From assembly GCA_910584635.1 (NCBI GenBank), contig CAJUBA010000021.1, positions 1 to 23,688 on the forward strand: a DNA stretch of 23,688 bases, written 5' to 3'. Under the pieces are notes generated by a model. That model was not told the DNA's origin. It ran no database searches and saw only the letters and a program-made list of their open reading frames with translations. Positions 8,343 through 16,092 of the stretch are shown piece by piece; positions within the stretch are counted from its first letter, which is position 1, and the number at the start of each line of letters is the position of its first letter. A program made the translations under genes and the position numbers. Origin of the DNA: an uncultured Christensenella sp. (GTDB lineage Bacteria > Bacillota > Clostridia > Christensenellales > UBA3700).

Positions 8343-9114
8343 CGTTTTTCTCCTTGGTAGTTTGAAGGTTGCTCCATATTTTATCGAAATATTCGCTGAA
8401 AACGGGAAGTTCTCTGCGTTGCAAAGGAGTATAGTCTTTAAGCGGGGAGAGGTCGACGACTTCTTTGACCGTACTGGGACGGTTGGTAAGTATAACGACT
8501 CTGTCGCACAGAGATATCGCTTCGCTTATGTCGTGAGTTACGAAGACCGCGCTTTTCCCTTCGCTTTTCAATATCGAATAGACGTCTTCGACGACGTTGA
8601 GCCTTGTTTGAAAGTCCAACGCCGAAAAAGGTTCGTCCAAAAGCAAAAGTTTGGGTTCGAGGACGAGCGTTCGTATCAATGCAACCCTTTGTTTCATTCC
8701 GCCCGAAAGTTGATTGGGGTAGAAGTCTTTGAATTCGTAAAGATTGTATTTTTTGAGAAGTTGTTGCGCGTATTCCACTTTTTGTTGGTTTTTGCGCTTC
8801 TTTATTTCCAGTCCCAACGTAACGTTGCTCATTATCGTACGCCATGACAGCAGTTCGTCTTTTTGCAACATATATCCCGTCAGTCCCGAATGAGAATCTG
8901 CCGCCTTTCCGTCGATAAGAACTTCTCCTTGCGAGGGAGAGAGTATTCCCGACAGAAGGGACAGTATCGTCGTTTTTCCGCATCCGCTAGGACCTACTAT
9001 TCCCAATAATTCGCCTTCGTAACCTATGATATCCAAATTTTTGATAGCGGTGGTTTCGTTTTTTTGAGTATGGTAGGTCAAACAGACCTTTTGCATTTGT
9101 AAGATAGTTTTCAT
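8323..9114 (-). CDS. NitT/TauT-type ABC transporter ATP-binding protein
   Basis: 263 residues from ATG 9114, chosen because GAGGT lies just upstream; a longer frame to 9156 would run into the end of the lipoprotein gene. All ATPase motifs are intact: Walker A GPSGCGKTT (41-49), Q-loop Q84, signature LSGGMKQR (136-143), Walker B LLLLDEP (156-162), D-loop SALD (164-167) and switch H194. It powers import through the adjacent permease at the inner face of the membrane. The gene sits 16 nt after the lipoprotein gene and overlaps the permease gene by 20 nt, so the three products are likely made together. Confidence 0.95.
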   Translation of the reverse strand: MKTILQMQKVCLTYHTQKNETTAIKNLDIIGYEGELLGIVGPSGCGKTTILSLLSGILSPSQGEVLIDGKAADSHSGLTGYMLQKDELLSWRTIMSNVTLGLEIKKRKNQQKVEYAQQLLKKYNLYEFKDFYPNQLSGGMKQRVALIRTLVLEPKLLLLDEPFSALDFQTRLNVVEDVYSILKSEGKSAVFVTHDISEAISLCDRVVILTNRPSTVKEVVDLSPLKDYTPLQRRELPVFSEYFDKIWSNLQTTKEKNDETTST

Positions 9115-9130
9115 TTTTACCTCGTGATTT

Positions 9131-10132
9131 TTATTTTTCGAGCATCGCCTTGGCAATAGTCGGATCGAAGAGTTTGTCGAAATCCGCTCTTTTCGTCATT
9201 ACGCCCGAATCAATAATTACGTCTTGCAATAATTCGAAGTCCGCTTTTTCCATTAAAGGAGTAGAGCAGTAAGCGTCGATATCTTTATAAGACTGAATAG
9301 ACGTAGTCAAGGTTTCGAGATCGGTTCCTACGAAAGAAGGAGCGAGTATTTCCGCTATTTCCTTAGCCGTATGCGTATTGACGTAATCCATCGCTTTGAT
9401 GATGGCGCGAGTGAACTTTTCCATTTTTTCGGGGTTTTCGTTCATGTAACTTTGAGTAGCCATAAACGCGGTAAAGGGCATATTGCCCGCCTGTTCTCCG
9501 ACTGAAGCGACAATGTATCCCATACCCGCTTTTTGCATGTTGGACGCCGCCGGTTCGAACATCGTGCAGAAATCTCCCGTGCCGCTTTCAAATGCCGCGC
9601 CTATAAGGTCGTACTGTACGTCGTAGTTCATAGTATAGGTTTCGCCTATTACTAGTCCCGCTTTTTTGATTCCGTATTCTAAAGCCATAGCCGGAACTCC
9701 TCCTTTTCTTCCGCCGATTACTTCTTTACCTGCGATACTGCTCCAAGAGAAGTTGTCGTCGGCAGTTCTTGCCATAAGGAAGGAACCGTCTTTTTTTGTA
9801 AGTTGGGCGAAAATTTTGGGGTAATCCGTTCTGCCTTCGTTGTAGATATAGATAGCGGCTTCCGGTCCCATAAGACCTATGTCGGACTGTCCCGATATTA
9901 CGGAAGTCATGCACTTGTCTGCGCCGCCTCCGTTGGTAAGTTCGATTTTCAGACCTTCTTCTTCGAAATATCCGCCGTCAAGCGCCACGTATAGCGGAGC
10001 ATAGAAAACGGAATGGGTTACTTCAATAAGTTTAACCGTGTTTTCGTCATTTGGTTGACATCCGCAAAGCACGCCTGCGCATACAACCGAAATAATTGCG
10101 ACAATCAACACGATCGTGATGATTTTTTTCAT
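9131..10132 (-). CDS. NitT/TauT-type ABC substrate-binding lipoprotein (NMT1/SsuA-like)
   Basis: 333 residues. A lipoprotein signal peptide (KK then about 18 hydrophobic residues) ends in the lipobox L22-C-G-C25, so the mature protein is anchored by Cys25 outside the membrane. The mature part starts with the NMT1/SsuA-type segment VTHSVFYAPLYVALDGGYFE (about 38-57), followed by SGQSDIGLMGPEAA near 80-93 and RKGGVPAMALEYGIKKAGL near 136-154. This is the family's two-lobed binding fold. Ligand unknown: thiamine-pyrimidine-like, sulfonate or similar compounds are all possible. ATG 10132 has a perfect AGGAGGT (10137-10143). It is the first gene of the operon. No TPP or other riboswitch signature is seen in its short leader. 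Confidence 0.93.
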   Translation of the reverse strand: MKKIITIVLIVAIISVVCAGVLCGCQPNDENTVKLIEVTHSVFYAPLYVALDGGYFEEEGLKIELTNGGGADKCMTSVISGQSDIGLMGPEAAIYIYNEGRTDYPKIFAQLTKKDGSFLMARTADDNFSWSSIAGKEVIGGRKGGVPAMALEYGIKKAGLVIGETYTMNYDVQYDLIGAAFESGTGDFCTMFEPAASNMQKAGMGYIVASVGEQAGNMPFTAFMATQSYMNENPEKMEKFTRAIIKAMDYVNTHTAKEIAEILAPSFVGTDLETLTTSIQSYKDIDAYCSTPLMEKADFELLQDVIIDSGVMTKRADFDKLFDPTIAKAMLEK

Positions 10133-10213
10133 TTTTACCTCCTGATTTTGGTCAATACAGTATATGTATAACCGACTTCAAGGGTTAAAGGAATTTTGTC
10201 GATTGACTAATAC
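10133..10213 (-). promoter_or_regulatory. Divergent intergenic region; tentative promoter of the ABC operon
   Basis: On the minus strand TTAACC, an 18-nt spacer and TATACT form a plausible but weak promoter about 30 nt before the ABC operon's AGGAGGT. The facing strand holds two TTGACT copies 10 nt apart (10204-10209 and 10214-10219). The second is the -35 box of the LRR operon. Confidence 0.4.
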
Positions 10214-10242
10214 TTGACTGTACAATAAGCGTAAGATATAAT
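10214..10242 (+). promoter_or_regulatory. Strong sigma-A-type promoter of the LRR gene cluster
   Basis: TTGACT at 10214-10219, a 17-nt spacer, and TATAAT at 10237-10242. It is 40 nt before the ATG at 10283, which has the ribosome binding site AGGAGAGG (10268-10275) at 7 nt spacing. Confidence 0.85.
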
Positions 10243-10282
10243 ATAAATAAATATAATATCGCAATATAGGAGAGGATATTCA

Positions 10283-11254
10283 ATGTACGAAGGTACGGAG
10301 CAAATCGACGGAATATGGTATGAATACGACAACGATATCGCTATTGTAAGTCAAAATATCGATGAGGATCTAAAAGATAAATATATCAAAATTCCCGAAA
10401 AAATAAAAGACTCGGACGGCTATAGCCACAGGGTAACTAAAATAGAAAACGGCGCGTTTTTCGGTTGCGAAAAATTGGAAGCGATTGAAATATCCGACAG
10501 CGTTGAAGAAATCGAAAACAACGCTTTTTCGGGTTGCGTTAATTTGAAACTTGTAAAGTTGCCTAATAAGTTGACTAAAATAGAAAGATGTCTGTTTTTC
10601 GAATGTACAAATCTCCAAACGTTGGTAATTCCCGATTCCGTGAAGTCGATAGGCGATGACGCGTTTTGGTGTTGTGAAAATCTTACAGATCTTATATTGC
10701 CCGAATCGTTGGAAAAACTGGGCGAAAATGTCTTCGGTTTTTGCGAAAAACTGACAAGTCTCTTTATTCCGGCAAGCGTAACGGAAATCAACTCAAAAGC
10801 GTTAACGCATAGAAGTTCTTTTGAAAGCCTAGAAGTGGACGGAGAAAACGTCAATTATTTCAGCGACGGTAATTGCGTCATAGAAAAATCTACCAATAAG
10901 TTGGTAGCGGGTTGTAAAAACAGCGTTATTCCGCACTACGTAACGGAGATAGGCGATTACGCTTTCTCTATGATTTCTGGATTGGAATACGTCAACTTGC
11001 CGCAAAGCGTAGTTAGGATAGGAAGAGAAGCGTTTTCAAAATGCTATTCCCTGCAAGAGGTTTATATTCCGTCGAGCGTAACCCAAATAGGGGAAAACGC
11101 TTTTGAAAAGTGTAATTTCGGCAAGGTAACGTTGAACTGCGACTTTGCAAGAAAACCCGAAGGATGGGCGGATAATTTAGGAGTGAAAAGAAATTGCTTT
11201 GTGTGGAAAGGAAAACGGGGACTTTTTGCAAGATTAAAAAGTTTATTTAAGTAA
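10283..11254 (+). CDS. BspA-like LRR_5 protein, single-module paralogue
   Basis: 323 residues without signal peptide or membrane segment, so probably cytosolic. An N-terminal cap (about 1-50: WYEYDNDIAIVSQN...) leads into LRR_5 repeats of about 23 residues with the pattern IPDSVKSIGDDAFWCCENL. The signature GNCVIEKSTNKLV (about 196-208) interrupts the array, three more repeats follow, and a typical C-terminal cap (KPEGWADNLGV) comes next. The last residues, RGLFARLKSLFK, form a short basic amphipathic helix. LRR_5 domains bind proteins or glycans in secreted BspA-type adhesins, but here the lack of an export signal argues for an internal ligand (inference). It is the first of three tandem paralogues, probably co-transcribed from 10214. 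Confidence 0.88.
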   Translation: MYEGTEQIDGIWYEYDNDIAIVSQNIDEDLKDKYIKIPEKIKDSDGYSHRVTKIENGAFFGCEKLEAIEISDSVEEIENNAFSGCVNLKLVKLPNKLTKIERCLFFECTNLQTLVIPDSVKSIGDDAFWCCENLTDLILPESLEKLGENVFGFCEKLTSLFIPASVTEINSKALTHRSSFESLEVDGENVNYFSDGNCVIEKSTNKLVAGCKNSVIPHYVTEIGDYAFSMISGLEYVNLPQSVVRIGREAFSKCYSLQEVYIPSSVTQIGENAFEKCNFGKVTLNCDFARKPEGWADNLGVKRNCFVWKGKRGLFARLKSLFK

Positions 11255-11277
11255 GACAATGTAAAGGGTAAAGGGAA

Positions 11278-13083
11278 ATGGCGAAAAGAAGCAAAATTGA
11301 AGAGAAGATTAACATAGTTTATTTAGACGGATTGATATATGAAGTTAACGTTGACGGAACGGCTAGAGTAAGCAAAGTCGACGATATTGACAAATTCGTA
11401 AGGATAGCCGACGAAGTAGAAGACGAAGAAGGTCGCGTTTATAAAGTAACCGAAATAGGAGACGAAGCGTTTTCCGCTTGCGATACTTTGGAAACCGTGG
11501 AAATTCCCGACGGAATAATAAAAATCGGGGAATGGGCGTTTTCCGCTTGCGACAATCTTAAAACGGTCAAATTGCCGAATACATTGAAAGAGTTGAATAA
11601 AGCGACTTTTTACGATTGCAAGAATTTGCAAATGATAGTTATTCCCGATTGTGTTACCCGTATAGGCGACAGCGCTTTTTACGGATGTAATGCGCTGAGC
11701 GATTTAATTTTACCCGAGGGTTTGAGTGAAATCGGAAGCAGCGCTTTTGATTATTGCAATAGTTTGAAAAGTATTTATATTTCGCAGTTCGTTACAGATA
11801 TCGGAGATCGCGCTTTCGACCATTGCGAATCTTTAGAAGATATTCAGGTAGATCCCGCCAACGCGTACTATAGCGGCGACGGAATAAGATTGATTGAAAA
11901 GATTACGAACAACGTGCTTTATAAATGTAAAAACAAAAAGAAGACAAATTCAGATATTGAAGTAGAAGACAAATTCAAAGAAGAATCCTTAAAGACTTTT
12001 ATGGACGGCAAAGACGTCAAAGATATGTTGATTAAGGACGGATTCAATTATTTTTTAGGCTACGATTATACCGCGGCAATAGTGGAAAACTATAATCGCG
12101 ATTCTATGCCAAAACGTTTGAACATACCCGTTGAAGTTGACGACGGAGACGGGGCGACGTATAAAATCAAGGAATTGTACGGCTCGTTGTTTTTTTATCA
12201 AAAGAAATTGGAAGAAGTTTATATTCCCGAAGGCGTAGAGGTAATAGGAGATAATACGTTTGCAGAATGTAAAAATCTTAAAACAGTCAATTTGCCTACT
12301 ACGTTGAAATTGCTGGGCGCAAGAGTTTTTTCAAGTTGCGTAAACTTGACGCAAATCAATATGAACAATATGATTAAGAAAATAGAGAAGGACGCGTTTT
12401 TCGAATGCAGTAATCTCGATTCGTTCGTGCTTCCCGAATATTTAGAGGAGATAGAGGAAAGGGCGTTCGGTCTTTGTAAAAAACTCACAACGGTAACGCT
12501 TTCGCCTTCGTTGAAAAAAATAGGTCGACGGGCATTTTGTCATTGCGATAATTTGAAAGGTATTTATATTCCTCCGAGCGTTGAAGAAATCAGCGGCGAC
12601 GCTTTTGACGGTTGCAACTCTTTTGAAAGTATTGAAGTAAGCGTTGAGAATCCTAAATTTTATAGCGACGGTAATTGCGTAATAGAAAAATCTACAGGTA
12701 TTTTGACGGTAGGCAGCAAGGCGAGCGTCATACCGGAAGGGGTAAGGGAAATCGCCGAAAACGCTTTTTACGGTAGGAGTTTAAGAAGTATCGATTTGCC
12801 GTCGGGAATAGTAAGGATAGGCGACAGAGCGTTTGAGAACTGTTTCGGTTTGATGGAAATATTTATTCCCGAAACCGTAACGGAGATAGGCGACGGAGCG
12901 TTTGAAAAATGTATGGGCGCGTATTTGCGTTGCGAAGCGAGAGAAAGACCTGAGGGCTGGTCTAAGTATATGGGAGTAACAGCGGACAGAATACAATTCG
13001 GATGCGTAAGACAAAAGCCGAAACCGCAAAAATCCGAAGGACTTATCAAAAGGATAATTAAATTTTTTACAGGGAAAAATTAA
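11278..13083 (+). CDS. BspA-like LRR_5 protein, two-module paralogue
   Basis: 601 residues, no signal peptide. It consists of two copies of the cap-plus-LRR module seen in the upstream gene. Module 1 has a cap at about 10-55, repeats, and a closing signature DGIRLIEKITNNVL near 200. A Lys-rich linker (about 215-250) follows. Module 2 has a cap from about 254 (FNYFLGYDYTAAIV), repeats, the signature GNCVIEKSTGILTV near 464, more repeats, and a C-cap RPEGWSKYMGV. The tail SEGLIKRIIKFFTGKN (586-601) is again a basic amphipathic helix. The start is preceded by the duplicated motif TAAAGGG TAAAGGG; the upstream copy has 9-nt spacing and is the likely ribosome binding site. It lies 23 nt after the first LRR gene. 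Ligand and role are unknown. Confidence 0.88.
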   Translation: MAKRSKIEEKINIVYLDGLIYEVNVDGTARVSKVDDIDKFVRIADEVEDEEGRVYKVTEIGDEAFSACDTLETVEIPDGIIKIGEWAFSACDNLKTVKLPNTLKELNKATFYDCKNLQMIVIPDCVTRIGDSAFYGCNALSDLILPEGLSEIGSSAFDYCNSLKSIYISQFVTDIGDRAFDHCESLEDIQVDPANAYYSGDGIRLIEKITNNVLYKCKNKKKTNSDIEVEDKFKEESLKTFMDGKDVKDMLIKDGFNYFLGYDYTAAIVENYNRDSMPKRLNIPVEVDDGDGATYKIKELYGSLFFYQKKLEEVYIPEGVEVIGDNTFAECKNLKTVNLPTTLKLLGARVFSSCVNLTQINMNNMIKKIEKDAFFECSNLDSFVLPEYLEEIEERAFGLCKKLTTVTLSPSLKKIGRRAFCHCDNLKGIYIPPSVEEISGDAFDGCNSFESIEVSVENPKFYSDGNCVIEKSTGILTVGSKASVIPEGVREIAENAFYGRSLRSIDLPSGIVRIGDRAFENCFGLMEIFIPETVTEIGDGAFEKCMGAYLRCEARERPEGWSKYMGVTADRIQFGCVRQKPKPQKSEGLIKRIIKFFTGKN

Positions 13084-13104
13084 AAGAGGGGATGTAGCAG
13101 ATTT

Positions 13105-14856
13105 ATGGTAGTAAATGAAGACTATATTTTCGACAAGGCGCAAAAGAGCGACGGCGTTTCAATTTGGGGCGTCATGAAAAAATCCTATGTTTTGGAAGTA
13201 CCTAAAAAAGTTTACGATAACGGAATTGAAATGAAAGTAACGGAAATAAGAGATTCCGCTTTTCAACTCGGAAATTTTGAAGAGGCGCGTATTGCCGATA
13301 GCGTAGAGGTAATAGGCAAATGGGCGTTTGCGTCTTGTAATAATCTTAAAAAGATAAATCTTCCTCAATCTTTGAAAATTATAGGGACATACGCATTTCA
13401 TGACTGCGGATCGCTTACAAGCATAGTTATTCCTGATTCTGTGGTTGAAATTGAGGAAAACGCTTTTTACTGCTGTAAAAATTTAAGAGAGGTTGTATTG
13501 CCTCAATCTTTGAAAGTTATAGGAAAAGACGCTTTTAATAATTGCGAATCGTTGACAAGTATAGTTATCCCCGATTTAGTAGAAGAAATTGGGGAACGCG
13601 CTTTTTGCGGTTGTAAAAATTTAAGAGAGGTTGTACTGCCTCAATCTTTGAAAGTTATAAGAAAAAATATTTTTAATAATTTAGAATCGTTGACAAGTAT
13701 AGTTATTCCCGATTCTGTAGTCGAGATTGAGGAAGACGCTTTTTGCTATTGCAAAAATTTAAGAGAGGTCGTATTTGGTAATTCGCTTAGAAAAATACAA
13801 GAAAATTGTTTTTGCGGATGCAAAAAACTGGAAAACGTGAAATTTTCTGACTCTATAATCGAAATAGCAAAAAAAGCGTTTTACTCTTGTGAAAAATTGA
13901 CAGACGTTTTGCTTCCCAGATACTTGGAAAGTATAGGAGAATCCGCATTCGGAATGTGTTCAAGTTTTGGTTGCAACAACTTAAAAAGTATTTATTTTCC
14001 GGCAACGCTTACCGAGATAGGAATAAATGCTTTTTGTAATTTTAATGATTTGGAAAGTATTGAAATCGATGCGGATAATCCCAAATTTTATTCCCGAGGT
14101 AAATCCGTTTATAATAAAGCGACAGACGAACTTGTTTTTGAATTGGGAAGTTATAAAGGTTATTTGAAGCAAGACGGATACATTATATATTACGATAAGA
14201 ATAAGAACGCTACTTTGGTGAGGTATAATTCGGACAATAAAGAAAAGTTTTTGAAAACTCCGTCGTATCTCTATGAGGATAGCGCGGAATATAAAGTAAA
14301 AACGATAAGCGGAGCGTATTTATTCAATGAGCATTTGCAAGAAGTTGAAATTAGCGACGGAGTCGAAAAGATTACAACTTGCGCTTTTTCTTACTGTAAA
14401 AATCTTAAAACCGTTAAAATGCCCGACAGTATAATAGAATTGGGCGAAAACGCTTTTGCTTACTGTGAAAAATTGAAAAATATAAAATTTCCGGAATATC
14501 TCGAAGAAATAGGCAAATTGGCTTTTGCCGAGTGCGTAAGTCTAAAAAAGATTACTATTCCCGATTCCGTAAAAATCATAAGAAGGCACGCTTTTAGCGG
14601 TTGTAAAAATTTGACTAAATTGGTTTTGCCGTCAAATCTTGAGGTAATAGACGAGTATGCGTTTAGCAGTTGCAATAAATTAAAAAGCGTATATATACCC
14701 GCGTCGGTAAAAAGTTTAAGCGGAACTGCGTTCAAGTTCTGTAAAAAACTGAGAAAATTCGAGGTCGATCCCGCAAACGAATACTACTGCGTAAAAAGAA
14801 ACTGTATAGTGGAAAAAGATACGGGAAAACTTGTGGTTCTTCGCGAGAGTTATTAG
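13105..14856 (+). CDS. BspA-like LRR_5 protein, two-module paralogue ending within a module
   Basis: 583 residues, no signal peptide. The N-terminal cap (about 1-50) is followed by LRR_5 repeats that include a 46-residue unit repeated almost identically (IVIPDSVVEIEENAF...LPQSLKVIG). A second cap begins near 353 (YLKQDGYIIYYDKNK), then more repeats. The protein stops just after the signature NCIVEKDTGKLV, where both paralogues continue with further repeats, a GW-type C-cap and an amphipathic tail. No LRR remnant is visible downstream. The ribosome binding site AGAGGGG (13085-13091) lies 13 nt from the ATG, unusually far, and is followed at 13092 by ATG TAG in another frame. Function unknown. 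Confidence 0.87.
   Translation: MVVNEDYIFDKAQKSDGVSIWGVMKKSYVLEVPKKVYDNGIEMKVTEIRDSAFQLGNFEEARIADSVEVIGKWAFASCNNLKKINLPQSLKIIGTYAFHDCGSLTSIVIPDSVVEIEENAFYCCKNLREVVLPQSLKVIGKDAFNNCESLTSIVIPDLVEEIGERAFCGCKNLREVVLPQSLKVIRKNIFNNLESLTSIVIPDSVVEIEEDAFCYCKNLREVVFGNSLRKIQENCFCGCKKLENVKFSDSIIEIAKKAFYSCEKLTDVLLPRYLESIGESAFGMCSSFGCNNLKSIYFPATLTEIGINAFCNFNDLESIEIDADNPKFYSRGKSVYNKATDELVFELGSYKGYLKQDGYIIYYDKNKNATLVRYNSDNKEKFLKTPSYLYEDSAEYKVKTISGAYLFNEHLQEVEISDGVEKITTCAFSYCKNLKTVKMPDSIIELGENAFAYCEKLKNIKFPEYLEEIGKLAFAECVSLKKITIPDSVKIIRRHAFSGCKNLTKLVLPSNLEVIDEYAFSSCNKLKSVYIPASVKSLSGTAFKFCKKLRKFEVDPANEYYCVKRNCIVEKDTGKLVVLRESY
13345..13780 (+). repeat. 138-bp in-frame tandem repeat inside the third LRR gene
   Basis: CCTCAATCTTTGAAA recurs at 13363, 13501 and 13639, and TTAAGAGAGG at 13483, 13621 and 13759. 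Both are spaced exactly 138 bp (46 codons), equal to two LRR_5 repeats. Copies are nearly identical at nucleotide level, unlike the other repeats of the gene. The unit with VIRKNIFNNLESL has lost the usual Ala and Cys positions. Confidence 0.88.
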
Positions 14857-14912
14857 ATATTTGTATTTTTAAGATAGCATATCATTATAGAATAGGTCGG
14901 GCGGAGAGAGTA

Positions 14913-14938
14913 AAATCGAAGTATTTTTATTTCGATTT
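14913..14938 (+). terminator. Hairpin after the LRR cluster, weak terminator candidate
   Basis: AAATCGAA (14913-14920) and TTCGATTT (14931-14938) pair perfectly around a 10-nt T-rich loop. The T-tract after the hairpin is poor, so termination here is uncertain. Confidence 0.35.
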
Positions 14939-14942
14939 GCGA

Positions 14943-14971
14943 TTTATATCGGCTCGCTAACTTTATATCGG
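14943..14971 (+). promoter_or_regulatory. Direct repeat upstream of the pgsA promoter, possible operator
   Basis: TTTATATCGG occurs at 14943-14952 and 14962-14971, starts 19 nt apart, ending 9 nt before the -35 box. The position suits an activator binding one face of the helix, but no regulator is identified. Confidence 0.35.
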
Positions 14972-14980
14972 AAATTTTAA

Positions 14981-15009
14981 TTGCAATTATATATTAGGCG
15001 TGTTATAAT
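14981..15009 (+). promoter_or_regulatory. Sigma-A-type promoter of the pgsA-valS operon
   Basis: TTGCAA (14981-14986), a 17-nt spacer, and TATAAT (15004-15009). The octamer AATTGCAA at 14979-14986 recurs at 15011-15018, so the palindrome TTGCAA flanks the core promoter on both sides. Confidence 0.85.
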
Positions 15010-15042
15010 AAATTGCAAAATAATATTTTATGAGAGGCTACC

Positions 15043-15774
15043 ATGGAATTCAAAAAGGAAGATTTATTTACGATTCCAAACATATTGACTTATATAAGAT
15101 TGATATGTATTCCCGTGTTCGTTTGGCTTATGGCTGAGTTTTACGTCGCCAAGACGGACGCGTATATGTGGGCGAGTTTCGGCGTGTTCTTTTTTGCGGA
15201 ACTTACCGATATTTGCGACGGTTATATAGCAAGACATTTTAATCAAGTTTCGGATATTGGCAAAGTGTTGGACCCTATTGCCGACAAACTGTTGCAATGC
15301 GTGGCGGTGCTTATGCTTTGCATTTGCGGCAATATTCACTGGGCGTTCGCTATAGTTATTATTGTTAAAGAAGTGTATATGGGCGTTACGTCCAAGTACT
15401 GGATGAGAGCGAGCAAAAGACAGATCGAGCAGAAATCCGTCAAGATAGGAAAAGCGGGAGCGGCTATTTACTTTTTCGGAATACTTCTTTCTTTCTTTAC
15501 GTTGAAAAACGATATTGTCAAATGGATTGATATTGTTATTCTTATAGTGGCGAGCGCGCTTGCGATTGCCGCCGCAATCGTCTATACCGTTATTTACGCT
15601 AAGAAACTCAAAGAGGTAAGAGAGAGCGGTATTTTGGATACGTTGGATAGATACGGAAGACCGTTGCCTGTCGTTGAGGAAAGAGAGGTAAACGACGTAG
15701 ACGAACAGACCCAATCTCAGACCGTCGAACAGAAAAACGCAGAAGAGATGTCTGAAAACTCGGACGTCGAATAA
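15043..15774 (+). CDS. pgsA: CDP-diacylglycerol-glycerol-3-phosphate 3-phosphatidyltransferase
   Basis: 243 residues. It makes phosphatidylglycerol phosphate from CDP-diacylglycerol and glycerol-3-phosphate, the committed step to anionic phospholipids, in the cytoplasmic membrane. The full CDP-alcohol phosphotransferase motif is intact: D56-xx-D59-G60-xx-A63-R64-x8-G73-xxx-D77-xxx-D81. The N-terminal segment IPNILTYIRLICIPVFVWL is typical of PgsA. About five membrane segments follow. An acidic tail of about 45 residues after the last one is longer than usual. ATG 15043 is preceded by GAGAGG. It is the first gene of a six-gene operon. A related CDP-alcohol transferase with another head group cannot be fully excluded, but the N-terminus favours PgsA. 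Confidence 0.9.
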   Translation: MEFKKEDLFTIPNILTYIRLICIPVFVWLMAEFYVAKTDAYMWASFGVFFFAELTDICDGYIARHFNQVSDIGKVLDPIADKLLQCVAVLMLCICGNIHWAFAIVIIVKEVYMGVTSKYWMRASKRQIEQKSVKIGKAGAAIYFFGILLSFFTLKNDIVKWIDIVILIVASALAIAAAIVYTVIYAKKLKEVRESGILDTLDRYGRPLPVVEEREVNDVDEQTQSQTVEQKNAEEMSENSDVE

Positions 15775-15789
15775 TAAAGAGGTAATACG

Positions 15790-16050
15790 GTGAAGATACT
15801 CGATTTGTTGGCTATAACGTTTCATTGGGAGAGATTTACTCAACCTGCCGTAATAGCGGGCGTATGTATAATGATAGTCGGACTAATACTCAACTTTTGC
15901 AGTACGCCTATTGCAAAGAGCATTGCGAATAAGCGTAAGGCGAAGGGAGAAGTCGAAAACTTTGAAATGCTCAGAGTGTCTTTTATGTTTGTGTCGGTAG
16001 GCATTACTCTTATCGGAGTGCTTATCGCCATAGTCAAGATGAATTTTTGA
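15790..16050 (+). CDS. Small two-helix membrane protein
   Basis: 86 residues starting at GTG 15790, supported by AAGAGGT (15777-15783) with 6 nt spacing; no ATG is available near. Two hydrophobic segments (about 18-38 and 64-84) are joined by a charged loop KSIANKRKAKGEVENFEM, giving a hairpin in the membrane. No family is recognised. It lies 15 nt after pgsA and 42 nt before valS, so it belongs to the same transcript. Its small size and position make a role in membrane biogenesis possible, but that is only inference. Confidence 0.75.
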   Translation: MKILDLLAITFHWERFTQPAVIAGVCIMIVGLILNFCSTPIAKSIANKRKAKGEVENFEMLRVSFMFVSVGITLIGVLIAIVKMNF

Positions 16051-16092
16051 AATAAACAGATATATTAAGAAGAACGGGATAAGGTAACAATT

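Noticed and set aside
9115..9156. N-terminal extension of the ABC ATPase
   Set aside because: The extra 14 residues do not belong to the family and ATG 9114 has a clear GAGGT upstream.
10133..10282. TPP or other riboswitch before the ABC operon
   Set aside because: No conserved TPP core (CUGAGA-type) or other riboswitch motif is visible and the leader is short.
13345..13780. CRISPR-like array
   Set aside because: The regular repeats are long, in-frame, without unique spacers, and encode LRR_5 units.
15064..15843. 259-codon minus-strand ORF
   Set aside because: It is antisense to pgsA, whose motif is fully intact; the antisense protein has no recognisable features.
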